Positions 5,973 through 13,521 are shown, counted from the first letter of the stretch. The stretch is 14,056 nt of DNA from an uncultured Pseudorhodobacter sp. (GCA_937910975.1 CALEMZ010000012.1:1-14056); one strand, 5' to 3'. The notes: generated by a model from the sequence alone, not told the origin. Numbers and translations are program-made.

Positions 5973-8003
5973 ATGACCCTCCTGCAAATCTCTTCTTTCG
6001 CCTGCGGGGAATGGGTGGCCCCAGACGCAAACGCCCGCCCCATTGAAAGCGCGATAACGGGCGAGGTGATCGCCCGAGCAGGAACAGCGTCGCTTGATAC
6101 CGCCGCGATGCTGGCACATGCACGCAAGATCGGCGGCCCCGCGCTGCGCAAACTGACGTTTCATGACCGGGCGCGGATGCTCAAGGCGCTGGCCACCTTT
6201 CTGAACGCGCAAAAACAAGCACTCTACGATCTGTCGTTCAACACGGGGGCCACCCAAGCCGACAACGCGATTGATATTGATGGCGGCATCGGCACAATGT
6301 TCGTTTTTGCCGCCAAAGGGCGGCGCGAGATGCCGGATGTGCATGTCTATCTGGATGGCGCGCCAGAGCAGCTTTCGCGCGGCGGCAGCTTTGTGGGGCA
6401 GCATATCTACACCCCGCTTTTGGGTGTGGCCGTGCATATCAACGCCTTCAACTTCCCGGTTTGGGGCATGTTGGAAAAGCTGGCCCCCGCGCTTTTGGCG
6501 GGCGTGCCTTGTATCGTGAAGCCCGCGACCGCCTCTTGCTATGTGGCCGAGGCCTGTGTGCGCCTGATGCTGGAGAGCGGCATTTTGCCCCCCGGCGCGC
6601 TGCAACTGGTGTCCGGGGGCTTGGGCGATATGCTGGACAGGTTGGAGGCTCAGGATATCGTGGCCTTCACCGGCTCTGCCCAAACGGCGCTGTCTTTGCG
6701 CTCCAACCCGCATATCTTGCGCAATTCCATTCGCTTTACGGCGGAACAAGACAGCCTCAACGCCTCCATCCTCGGCCCTGATGCCACCCCCGGCACCCCG
6801 GAGTTTGATCTTTTCGTCAAAGAGGTACAGCGCGAGATGACCGCCAAAGCGGGCCAGAAATGCACCGCAATTCGCCGCATCATCGCACCGGAAGCACAGG
6901 TTCATGCTGTGATCGAGGCGCTCTGTGCCCGTCTCCGCAAGGTCCAGATTGGCGATCCAAGGCTGGAGACCACCCGCATGGGCGCGCTAATCTCTGCCGC
7001 GCAACGCCGTGACGTGCTCGCCAAAGCCGCGCTGATCGGAAGCGAGGCCGAGCGCGTCTTTGGCAACCCCGACGCTTTTGAGGTGCAGGGTGCCGATGCC
7101 GCCAAGGGTGCCTTCGTGCCGCCCATGCTGTTTCATTGTGCCAACCCCGACAGCGCCATCCATGTCCACGGCACCGAGGCTTTTGGCCCCGTGTCGACCA
7201 TCATGGGCTATAGCGATCTGGATCATGCGATCACCCTCGCCAACAAGGGTGGCGGCAGCCTTGTGGCCTCGGTCATCACCAATGACCCTGCAACCGCGCG
7301 GCATCTGGCGCTTGGCGCCGCCGCCTGGCATGGCCGCCTGTATTTCAACAACCGCACCTCCATGGCCGAAAGCACCGGCCACGGCGCACCCTTGCCGCAT
7401 ATGGTGCATGGCGGGCCGGGCCGGGCTGGCGGCGGCGAAGAGTTGGGCGGTATTCGCGGCGTCTTGCATTACATGCAGCGCACGGCAATTCAGGGCAGCC
7501 CCGACATCCTGACCGCCATCATGGGCCAATGGGTACCCGGTGCCGCCGAAATCTTGGCCCCGGCGCATCCGTTCACCAAGCCCTTCGGGGCGCTGCACAT
7601 CGGCGAAACCCTTCATACCGCGCCGCGCACCGTCACGCTGGAGGATATCGAACATTTCGCCGCATTCACCGGCGATACGTTTTACGCCCATATGAATGAA
7701 GAGGCCGCCGCCGCAAACCCGTTCTTTCCGGGCCGCGTGGCGCATGGCTATCTGTTGCTTAGTTTTGCGGCGGGCCTGTTTGTGGAGCCTAATATCGGGC
7801 CGGTTCTGGCCAATACCGGGCTGGATGCCCTGCGCTTCCTCAAACCCGTACAGCCCGGCGACAGCATCAAGGTACGGTTGACGGTGAAAGCCAAGACCAG
7901 ACGCAACGACGATTACGGCGAGGTGCGCTGGCATGTCACCCTGACCAACCAATCGGGCGAGGCGGTGGCCGAATATGAACTTCTGACGATGAACAGCCTC
8001 TAG
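5973..8003 (+). CDS. paaZ: PaaZ, bifunctional oxepin-CoA hydrolase / 3-oxo-5,6-dehydrosuberyl-CoA semialdehyde dehydrogenase
   Basis: 676 residues, near the 681 of E. coli PaaZ. The N-terminal aldehyde dehydrogenase domain (about 1-510) has INAFNFPVWG (156-165), FTGSAQ (232-237), the general base Glu258 in FTAEQDS and the nucleophile Cys297 in GQKCTAIRR. The C-terminal MaoC/R-specific hydratase domain (about 535-676) has FTGDTFYAHMNEEAA with Asp568 and His573, matching the E. coli hydratase dyad, then NPFFPGRVAHGYLLLS. Both active sites therefore look intact: ring opening of oxepin-CoA and oxidation of the resulting semialdehyde. The ATG at 5973 has AAGGA five bases upstream. It diverges from paaG over a shared regulatory region, and the PaaX-like gene follows 44 bases after its stop. 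Confidence 0.96.
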   Translation: MTLLQISSFACGEWVAPDANARPIESAITGEVIARAGTASLDTAAMLAHARKIGGPALRKLTFHDRARMLKALATFLNAQKQALYDLSFNTGATQADNAIDIDGGIGTMFVFAAKGRREMPDVHVYLDGAPEQLSRGGSFVGQHIYTPLLGVAVHINAFNFPVWGMLEKLAPALLAGVPCIVKPATASCYVAEACVRLMLESGILPPGALQLVSGGLGDMLDRLEAQDIVAFTGSAQTALSLRSNPHILRNSIRFTAEQDSLNASILGPDATPGTPEFDLFVKEVQREMTAKAGQKCTAIRRIIAPEAQVHAVIEALCARLRKVQIGDPRLETTRMGALISAAQRRDVLAKAALIGSEAERVFGNPDAFEVQGADAAKGAFVPPMLFHCANPDSAIHVHGTEAFGPVSTIMGYSDLDHAITLANKGGGSLVASVITNDPATARHLALGAAAWHGRLYFNNRTSMAESTGHGAPLPHMVHGGPGRAGGGEELGGIRGVLHYMQRTAIQGSPDILTAIMGQWVPGAAEILAPAHPFTKPFGALHIGETLHTAPRTVTLEDIEHFAAFTGDTFYAHMNEEAAAANPFFPGRVAHGYLLLSFAAGLFVEPNIGPVLANTGLDALRFLKPVQPGDSIKVRLTVKAKTRRNDDYGEVRWHVTLTNQSGEAVAEYELLTMNSL

Positions 8004-8047
8004 CTTTTGCTGCTGACGCGCCGCGCCGCCCGCGCTAAACAACGGGC

Positions 8048-8788
8048 ATGACAACAGATACTCCCTCCGTTTCACCAGCCTTGCAGCCCCTGATCGGCTT
8101 TGGCGACCTTAAGGTCTGGTCGGTGCTTGTCACGATTCTGGGCGATCTGGCGGCGGAAGACGGGGCCACGGTTTCAGGCCCCGCGCTTTCGGCCCTGACC
8201 GCGCGCATGGCGATCCGGCCTGAGGCGCTGCGCGTGGCCCTGCACCGGCTTCGCAAGGATGGCTGGGTGCAATCGCAAAAATTCGGGCGTATCAGCCTTT
8301 ATGCGCTGACAGCCCAGGGCTTGCGCGAAACGCAGGCCGTGCAGGCGCGCGTCTATGCAGCCTCGCGGCCCAAGGTGCCAAGCTGGTTTTTGGTGGCCCT
8401 GCCCCCCGATACAACAGCCCCGCCACATGGCTTGCCGCTTGGCCATAATTTTTGGCTTATGGACCGGCCCCCGACCGAACATCCGGGCGCGCTGGTGGCC
8501 GAGGTCATGCCCGGCGCCTTCCCCGAATGGGTGCTTGATGCCGGGATGCCGCCGCCCTTGCAGCGGGTTTATACCGCTTGGCTTGCCACGCTCATGGCCC
8601 TGCCGCCTGCACCGTCAGACCCGTTGGACAGGCTTGCAATGCGTATCCTTGCCTTGCACCATTGGCGGCGCATCGTGCTCAAACACAGCGCCCTTGCCGC
8701 AGCAATCCAGCCGCCCACATGGGCCGGGGCCGAATGCCGCCAGCGCATGGCGCAATTGCTGGCCGACCTGCCGCGCCAATCCCTATAG
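8048..8788 (+). CDS. PaaX-family transcriptional regulator, compact form
   Basis: 246 residues. An N-terminal winged helix spans about 40-92 (LSALTARMAIRPEALRVALHRLRKDGW, then a YALTAQG wing), as in PaaX. The C-terminal domain has the family layout: RVYTAWLATLMALPP (about 173-187), then RILALHHWRRIVLKHSAL, then the PPTWAGAECR motif. E. coli PaaX has 316 residues; this protein is clearly shorter, mostly in the middle region. PaaX represses paa genes and is released by phenylacetyl-CoA. Here it starts 44 bases after paaZ with a poor ribosome site and probably shares its transcript. Its stop (TAG at 8786-8788) abuts the antisense stop of the marR gene. Whether it controls paa or the neighbouring hmg genes is not visible. 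Confidence 0.85.
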   Translation: MTTDTPSVSPALQPLIGFGDLKVWSVLVTILGDLAAEDGATVSGPALSALTARMAIRPEALRVALHRLRKDGWVQSQKFGRISLYALTAQGLRETQAVQARVYAASRPKVPSWFLVALPPDTTAPPHGLPLGHNFWLMDRPPTEHPGALVAEVMPGAFPEWVLDAGMPPPLQRVYTAWLATLMALPPAPSDPLDRLAMRILALHHWRRIVLKHSALAAAIQPPTWAGAECRQRMAQLLADLPRQSL

Positions 8789-9217
8789 CTTTGCCAGCAG
8801 CTTCAGCGCCTTGCGCAAAGCAGCCGCCTCTTGCGCGGTAAACGGTGCGGCGAGCCGGGCCTCATAGGCCTGTGCTTGCGTCCGCAGTTCGGCATAGGCC
8901 GCGTGGCCCTGATCCGTCAGGGCCAGCACCTCCGCCCGCCGATCCTGCGCCATCTCGCGCCGCCGCAAGAACCGCCGGGCCTCCAGCTTGGCCACCGCTC
9001 GGCTGACCACGGTCTTGTGCAACTGCGCGCGGTCACAAATCTCTTTCGCGGTCATCTCGCCATAACGGCCAAGGTGAAACAGCACCCGCCATTCCGTGCG
9101 CAACATGCCGTAGCGGGTTTTGTAATGCACCTGAAAGCCAAGGCTGGCCTCTTCTGCCGCGAGGTTGAGCAGATAGGGCAGGAAATCTTTCAGATCGAAA
9201 TCAGGTTCATCACGCAT
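8783..9217 (-). CDS. MarR-family regulator divergent from hmgA
   Basis: 144 residues with a winged helix at about 55-100: MTAKEICDRAQLHKTVVSRA (recognition region) and a wing ending QDRRAEVLALTDQG, the standard MarR layout. The ATG at 9217 has a GAGGCGG stretch just upstream. It is transcribed away from hmgA across 73 bases that contain a TAGTT-N8-AACTA inverted repeat. MarR proteins commonly regulate the adjacent divergent gene and respond to aromatic acids. By position it should control the homogentisate genes, perhaps in response to homogentisate or the monooxygenase substrate; this is inference. The 3' end overlaps the paaX-like gene by six bases, tail to tail. Confidence 0.88.
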   Translation of the reverse strand: MRDEPDFDLKDFLPYLLNLAAEEASLGFQVHYKTRYGMLRTEWRVLFHLGRYGEMTAKEICDRAQLHKTVVSRAVAKLEARRFLRRREMAQDRRAEVLALTDQGHAAYAELRTQAQAYEARLAAPFTAQEAAALRKALKLLAKL

Positions 9218-9237
9218 TCCGCCTCATACCCCCTTGT

Positions 9238-9255
9238 TAGTTACATTTTCAACTA
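9238..9255. promoter_or_regulatory. Inverted repeat between marR and hmgA, likely MarR operator
   Basis: TAGTT (9238-9242), an 8-base spacer, then AACTA (9251-9255): a perfect 5-base dyad 18 bases long, a size usual for MarR sites. It lies in AT-rich sequence, where the -10 region of hmgA would be expected (TATTAT at 9254-9259), 36 bases before the hmgA start. Binding would affect both divergent genes. The arms are short, so chance is possible. Confidence 0.45.
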
Positions 9256-9290
9256 TTATCGCAAATACATCTTTCGCAGGAGGCCGCCGC

Positions 9291-10652
9291 ATGAACACGC
9301 AAACCCCCGCCAGCCGCATGATTTCCGCCGCCAGCCCGGTCGGCACGACCGAAGGCTACATGCCCGGCTTCGGCAATGATTTTGAAACCGAGGCGCTGCC
9401 CGGCGCGCTGCCGCAAGGCATGAACAGCCCGCAAAAATGCAATTACGGGCTTTATGGCGAACAGCTGACCGGCACCGCCTTCACCGCCCCCAGCCACCAG
9501 AACGAGCGGACATGGTGCTACCGCATCCGCCCCTCGGTCAAACACACCTCGCGCTTTACCAAGATTGACCTGCCCTATTGGAAATCCGCCCCGCATGTGG
9601 ACCCCGATGTCATCAGCCTTGGCCAGTACCGCTGGGATCCGGTGCCCCATTCGGAGACCCCGCTGACATGGCTCACGGGCATGCGCACCATGACCACGGC
9701 GGGCGATGTGAACACCCAAGTCGGTATGGCGAGCCATATCTACCTTGTCACCGCCTCGATGGTGGACAGCTATTTCTTTTCCGCCGACAGCGAATTGCTA
9801 GTCATCCCGCAGGAAGGCCGCTTGCGGTTTTGCACCGAATTGGGCGTGATCGACCTTGCTCCGCAGGAAGTCGCGGTCCTGCCGCGCGGTCTGGTCTACC
9901 GGGTCGAGGTACTGGAAGGCCCCGCGCGCGGCTTTGTCTGCGAAAATTACGGGCAAAAGTTTGATCTGCCGGGGCGCGGCCCCATCGGTGCCAATTGCAT
10001 GGCCAACCGCCGTGATTTCAAAACCCCGGTCGCGGCGTTTGAAGATCGCGAGGTGCCCTCCACCGTCACGGTCAAATGGTGCGGCCAGTTCCACGAAACC
10101 CCCATCGGGCACAGCCCTTTGGATGTGGTCGCATGGCACGGCAATTACGCCCCGGTGAAATATGATCTTTCCACCTATTGCCCCGTGGGCGCGATCCTGT
10201 TCGATCACCCCGACCCGTCAATCTTTACCGTTCTGACCGCGCCTTCCGGGGTGGAGGGCACGGCGAATATCGATTTTGTGCTGTTCCGTGAACGCTGGAT
10301 GGTGGCCGAAGATACCTTCCGCCCGCCATGGTATCATAAGAACGTCATGTCCGAATTGATGGGGAATATCTATGGCCAGTATGACGCAAAACCCCAGGGC
10401 TTCGTGCCCGGTGGGATGAGCCTGCATAACATGATGCTGCCCCACGGCCCGGACCGCAACGCCTTTGACCGCGCCAGCAACGTCGCGCTGGAGGCCGAAA
10501 AGCTGGACAACACCATGTCTTTCATGATCGAAACCCGCTTCCCGCAGCACCTCACCGCATTCGCGGCCAATGAGGCTCCGTTGCAAGATGACTACATCGA
10601 TTGCTGGGCCGATCTGGAAAAGAAATTCGACGGCACCCCCGGCAAGAAATAA
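9291..10652 (+). CDS. hmgA: HmgA, homogentisate 1,2-dioxygenase
   Basis: 453 residues. It opens the ring of homogentisate (2,5-dihydroxyphenylacetate) to maleylacetoacetate with ferrous iron, the central step of tyrosine and phenylalanine breakdown. The iron ligands are recognisable by alignment to the human enzyme: His349 and Glu355 in WYHKNVMSELMG, and His379 in GGMSLHNMMLPHGPD. DVVAWHGNYAPVKYDL (278-293) holds His283, matching the human catalytic histidine. The N-terminal GYMPGFGNDFETEALPGALP (22-41) is typical of the family. The ATG at 9291 has AGGAGG seven bases upstream, which settles the start over the longer frame from 9234. It is the first gene of a four-gene plus-strand run. Confidence 0.97.
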   Translation: MNTQTPASRMISAASPVGTTEGYMPGFGNDFETEALPGALPQGMNSPQKCNYGLYGEQLTGTAFTAPSHQNERTWCYRIRPSVKHTSRFTKIDLPYWKSAPHVDPDVISLGQYRWDPVPHSETPLTWLTGMRTMTTAGDVNTQVGMASHIYLVTASMVDSYFFSADSELLVIPQEGRLRFCTELGVIDLAPQEVAVLPRGLVYRVEVLEGPARGFVCENYGQKFDLPGRGPIGANCMANRRDFKTPVAAFEDREVPSTVTVKWCGQFHETPIGHSPLDVVAWHGNYAPVKYDLSTYCPVGAILFDHPDPSIFTVLTAPSGVEGTANIDFVLFRERWMVAEDTFRPPWYHKNVMSELMGNIYGQYDAKPQGFVPGGMSLHNMMLPHGPDRNAFDRASNVALEAEKLDNTMSFMIETRFPQHLTAFAANEAPLQDDYIDCWADLEKKFDGTPGKK

Positions 10653-10668
10653 TCAAAGGAAGACCCCC

Positions 10669-11619
10669 ATGGCCAAAGCCTTCGCCTCTCAAGGTGACAT
10701 GACCGAAAAGACCATCACCTTTGACGAGATTGGCCGCGACCTTTGGGCCTTCACTGCCGAAGGCGACCCAAATTCCGGCGTCATCATCGGCGACGAGTCG
10801 GTGATGATCATCGAGGCGCAGGCAACGCCACGCCTCGCCGCCAAGGTCATCGCAAAGGTCCGCACCATCACCGACAAGCCAATCAGCCATCTGGTGCTGA
10901 CCCATTACCATGCCGTGCGGGTGCTGGGGGCCTCGGCCTATGGCGCGGGCCAGATCATCATGGGGGATGCCGCGCGCGCCATGGTGGTGGAACGCGGGCA
11001 GGAAGATTGGGACAGCGAGTTCCAACGCTTCCCCCGTCTCTTTGAAGGGCATGAAAGCATTCCCGGCCTCACTTGGCCCACCACCACATTCAGCGACAGC
11101 ATGACGGTTTACCTTGGCAAACGCCGGGTTGATCTGCACCACCTTGGCCGCGCCCATACGGCAGGCGATATCGTCATTCATGTGCCTGATGAAAACGTGA
11201 TGTTCACCGGCGATATCGTCGAAGATCACTCCGCGTGCTATTGCGGTGACGGGCATTTCGCCGATTGGGGCCACACGCTTGATAATATCGCCAGCTTTGA
11301 TCTGGATGCCATTGCGCCGGGCCGTGGTGCGGCACTGATCGGCAAGGCCGCCGTAAGCCGCGCGATTGGAAGCACGCGGGATTTTGTCGAAAGCACCTAT
11401 GCCCCCGCCGCCCGTGTCGCCGCGCGCGGTGGCAGCCTGAAGGAGGCATGGGACGCCGTGCGCGCTGCCTGTGACCCCAAGTTCAAAGATTACGCGATCT
11501 ATGAGCATTGCCTGCCCTTCAACGTCGCCCGTGCCTATGACGAGGCCCGCGGCATCGACACGCCCCGCATCTGGACCGCCGCGCGCGATCTGGAAATGTG
11601 GGCGGCACTGCAAGACTGA
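10669..11619 (+). CDS. Metallo-beta-lactamase-fold hydrolase with an incomplete second metal site
   Basis: 316 residues, starting 16 bases after hmgA with AAAGGAAG upstream. The MBL fold shows in SGVIIGDESVMIIEA (36-50), LVLTHYHAVR (75-84), HHLGRAHTAGDIVIH (157-171) and VMFTGDIVE (177-185). The usual HxHxDH motif reads H79-Y-H81-A-V83-R84, so the Asp and last His are replaced. The late PGHG histidine is Arg219 (PGRG). The His79/His81/His163 site and Asp182 remain, which predicts at most one metal, or a changed chemistry. The C-terminal part (about 230-316) is helical. Substrate unknown; a hydrolase or lactonase acting on an aromatic or ring-cleavage product would suit the context, but this is inference. 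There is no signal peptide. Confidence 0.85.
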   Translation: MAKAFASQGDMTEKTITFDEIGRDLWAFTAEGDPNSGVIIGDESVMIIEAQATPRLAAKVIAKVRTITDKPISHLVLTHYHAVRVLGASAYGAGQIIMGDAARAMVVERGQEDWDSEFQRFPRLFEGHESIPGLTWPTTTFSDSMTVYLGKRRVDLHHLGRAHTAGDIVIHVPDENVMFTGDIVEDHSACYCGDGHFADWGHTLDNIASFDLDAIAPGRGAALIGKAAVSRAIGSTRDFVESTYAPAARVAARGGSLKEAWDAVRAACDPKFKDYAIYEHCLPFNVARAYDEARGIDTPRIWTAARDLEMWAALQD

Positions 11620-11647
11620 TCGGCAGCCGGGGGAAGTTCGGGGAAAA

Positions 11648-13270
11648 ATGGTAGACGTTCGTTACGACATCGCTTTCCGGCTCTATCCCTACGTGCGGGT
11701 GTCCGCCCAAGATGCCGCGCCCTTGCGCCATCCGGTTGTGATCGTTGGCGGTGGCCCTATCGGCATGGCCGCCGCCCTTGATCTGGGCAAACGCGGCACG
11801 CCCGTGCTGGTGCTTGATGATCATGAGGGCGTAGGTCAAGGCAGCCGCGCGATTTGTTTTTCCAAGCGCACGCTGGAAATTGCGGACCGTCTGGGCTGCG
11901 CCGATGCGATGCTGGCCAAGGGTGTGCAATGGAATGTGGGGCGGGTGTTTCATGGCCCCGAACGCATCTTTGAATTCAACCTGCAAGCTGAGGCGGGGCA
12001 CAAATACCCCGCCTTCATTAACCTGCAACAACCCTATTTCGAAAAATTCATCGTCGATGAAATTCGCGCAGCCCAAGCCGCTGGCGCGCCGATTGAAATC
12101 CGTGGGCAGAACCTAGTTACGGGCCTCGCCCAAAACGATGGCTTCGTGACACTGGAGGTCGAAACCCCCGACGGCCCCTACCAGATAGAGGCCGATTGGC
12201 TGATCGCCTGCGATGGCGCCCGCTCGCCTTTGCGTGACATGATGGGCCTGGGCTTTGAAGGCCGGGCGTTTGAGGATAATTTCCTGATCGCCGATGTCAA
12301 AATGACCGCCGATTTCCCGACAGAGCGCTGGTTCTGGTTTGAGCCACCCTTCAAAGGGGCGGGCCAGTCAGCGCTGCTGCACAAACAACCCGACAACATC
12401 TGGCGCATTGATTTTCAGCTTGGCTGGAACATCGACCGCAAGGCGGAACTGGACCCCGCCCGCATCCGCGCCCGCGTTGACGCCATGCTTGAGGCGCAGA
12501 CGGGCACCATCCCGCCCTATGAGTTGGAATGGACCTCAATCTACACGTTCCAATGCCGCCGCATGGAAAAGTTCCGCCATGGCCGCGTGTTCTTTGCCGG
12601 CGATGCCGCGCATCAGGTCTCGCCCTTTGGCGCGCGCGGGGCCAATTCCGGCCTGCAAGATACCGAAAATCTGGCGTGGAAACTGGATCTGGTGCTGCGC
12701 GGGCTTGCGCCTGATGCATTGCTCGACAGCTATAGCCCCGAGCGGGTCTTTGCTGCGGATGAAAACATCCTCAACTCCTCCCGCGCCACGGATTTCCTGA
12801 CGCCAAAATCTGATGTCAGCAAAGCCTTCCGCAATGCGGTGCTGAAGCTGGCACAAACCCACGCCTTTGCGCGTCCGATGGTCAATTCCGGGCGGCTTTC
12901 GGTGCCCTGCACCTATGACGGCCTGCCCCTGAACGGGCCGGATGCCCTGAACGGCCCCGCGCGCAGCCGGGTCGGTGCGGTCTGCCCCGATGTGCCCTTG
13001 GGCGAGGGCTTCTTGCTCAACCAGCTTGGCCGGGGCTTCACCTTGCTTGGCATCAACACGCAGGTGCCGGACAGCCTGACGGAATCCGGTATCGCGGTCA
13101 CGCCCCTACAGCTTTCCGCACAAGATGGCCCCCTTGCTGAACGCTATCTGGGCGCGGCCCCGGCGGCCGTCTACCTCATCCGCCCTGATCAGCATATCAT
13201 CGCGCGCTGGCCACTGTTTAATGATGCCGCAACCCGCCAAGCCCTGCGCCGCGCCATTGGAAAGGCCTGA
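11648..13270 (+). CDS. FAD-dependent aromatic monooxygenase (PHBH-like class A)
   Basis: 540 residues. Class A flavoprotein hydroxylase motifs: the Rossmann GGGPIG (34-39) after an unusual 30-residue lead; the DG motif ACDGARSPLR (187-196); and the GD motif FAGDAAHQVSPFGARGANSG (316-335 region). The C-terminal part (about 430-540) fits the thioredoxin-like domain of phenol and 3-hydroxyphenylpropionate hydroxylases. These enzymes use NAD(P)H and O2 to hydroxylate phenolic acids. In the hmgA operon it could make homogentisate from a hydroxyphenylacetate, but residues deciding the substrate cannot be assigned. The start is less certain: ATG at 11648 has GGGGAA very close upstream. It begins 28 bases after the MBL gene and is followed by the DUF2783 gene after three bases. 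Confidence 0.9.
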   Translation: MVDVRYDIAFRLYPYVRVSAQDAAPLRHPVVIVGGGPIGMAAALDLGKRGTPVLVLDDHEGVGQGSRAICFSKRTLEIADRLGCADAMLAKGVQWNVGRVFHGPERIFEFNLQAEAGHKYPAFINLQQPYFEKFIVDEIRAAQAAGAPIEIRGQNLVTGLAQNDGFVTLEVETPDGPYQIEADWLIACDGARSPLRDMMGLGFEGRAFEDNFLIADVKMTADFPTERWFWFEPPFKGAGQSALLHKQPDNIWRIDFQLGWNIDRKAELDPARIRARVDAMLEAQTGTIPPYELEWTSIYTFQCRRMEKFRHGRVFFAGDAAHQVSPFGARGANSGLQDTENLAWKLDLVLRGLAPDALLDSYSPERVFAADENILNSSRATDFLTPKSDVSKAFRNAVLKLAQTHAFARPMVNSGRLSVPCTYDGLPLNGPDALNGPARSRVGAVCPDVPLGEGFLLNQLGRGFTLLGINTQVPDSLTESGIAVTPLQLSAQDGPLAERYLGAAPAAVYLIRPDQHIIARWPLFNDAATRQALRRAIGKA

Positions 13271-13273
13271 CCC

Positions 13274-13459
13274 ATGCCGCTGAACACCGCGCCAAACCTG
13301 CCCGATCCTGACGGCTTTTATGACGAATTGCTGCGTGCGCATGAAGGGCTGAGCCAAGCCGAAAGCGAGGCGCTGAACGCCCGGCTGATCCTGATCCTGT
13401 GCAACCATATCGGCGACGGCGAGGTGCTGCGCGAGGCCCTGCGCGCCGCCGCCGCATAA
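13274..13459 (+). CDS. DUF2783 small protein
   Basis: 61 residues, mostly helical and acidic at the N-terminus (DPDGFYDELLRAHEGLS), with a hydrophobic LILILCNHIGD (38-48). This matches the DUF2783 family, which I recognise from partnership with FAD-dependent aromatic monooxygenases. It starts three bases after the monooxygenase stop with GGAAAGG eight bases upstream, so it is surely co-translated. No function is known to me; a small partner or stabiliser of the hydroxylase is a reasonable guess. It has no signal peptide or clear membrane span. Confidence 0.85.
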   Translation: MPLNTAPNLPDPDGFYDELLRAHEGLSQAESEALNARLILILCNHIGDGEVLREALRAAAA

Positions 13460-13505
13460 CGTCCCGGCCCCTTTCGCCACAAGTCAGGTTCACAACCGGG
13501 TGATC

Positions 13506-13521
13506 CGCGCCATCTGGCGCG
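13506..13521 (+). terminator. GC-rich hairpin after the hmg operon
   Basis: CGCGCC-ATCT-GGCGCG forms a six-pair stem (seven if the inner A-T pairs) 47 bases after the DUF2783 stop and 73 bases before msrB. It could end the hmg transcript, but only a weak T-run follows (CCCTTGCTGTTT), so a classical intrinsic terminator is not certain. The rest of the 134-base gap shows no clear promoter. Confidence 0.35.

Noticed and set aside
5953..5976. Seven-codon reading frame ending in an ATGA overlap with the paaZ start, a possible leader peptide.
   Set aside because: It has no ribosome site of its own and no regulatory codon run or hairpin; ATG is common by chance.
8004..8047. Separate promoter or PaaX operator in the 44 bases before the paaX-like gene.
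   Set aside because: No dyad or convincing -35/-10 pair is visible; co-transcription with paaZ is simpler.
9337..9351. Perfect inverted repeat CGGTCG-GCA-CGACCG near the 5' end of hmgA, resembling part of the paa operator.
   Set aside because: It lies inside conserved hmgA coding sequence (residues around VGTTEG) and has different spacing from the 5918-5933 palindrome; chance in GC-rich DNA is likely.
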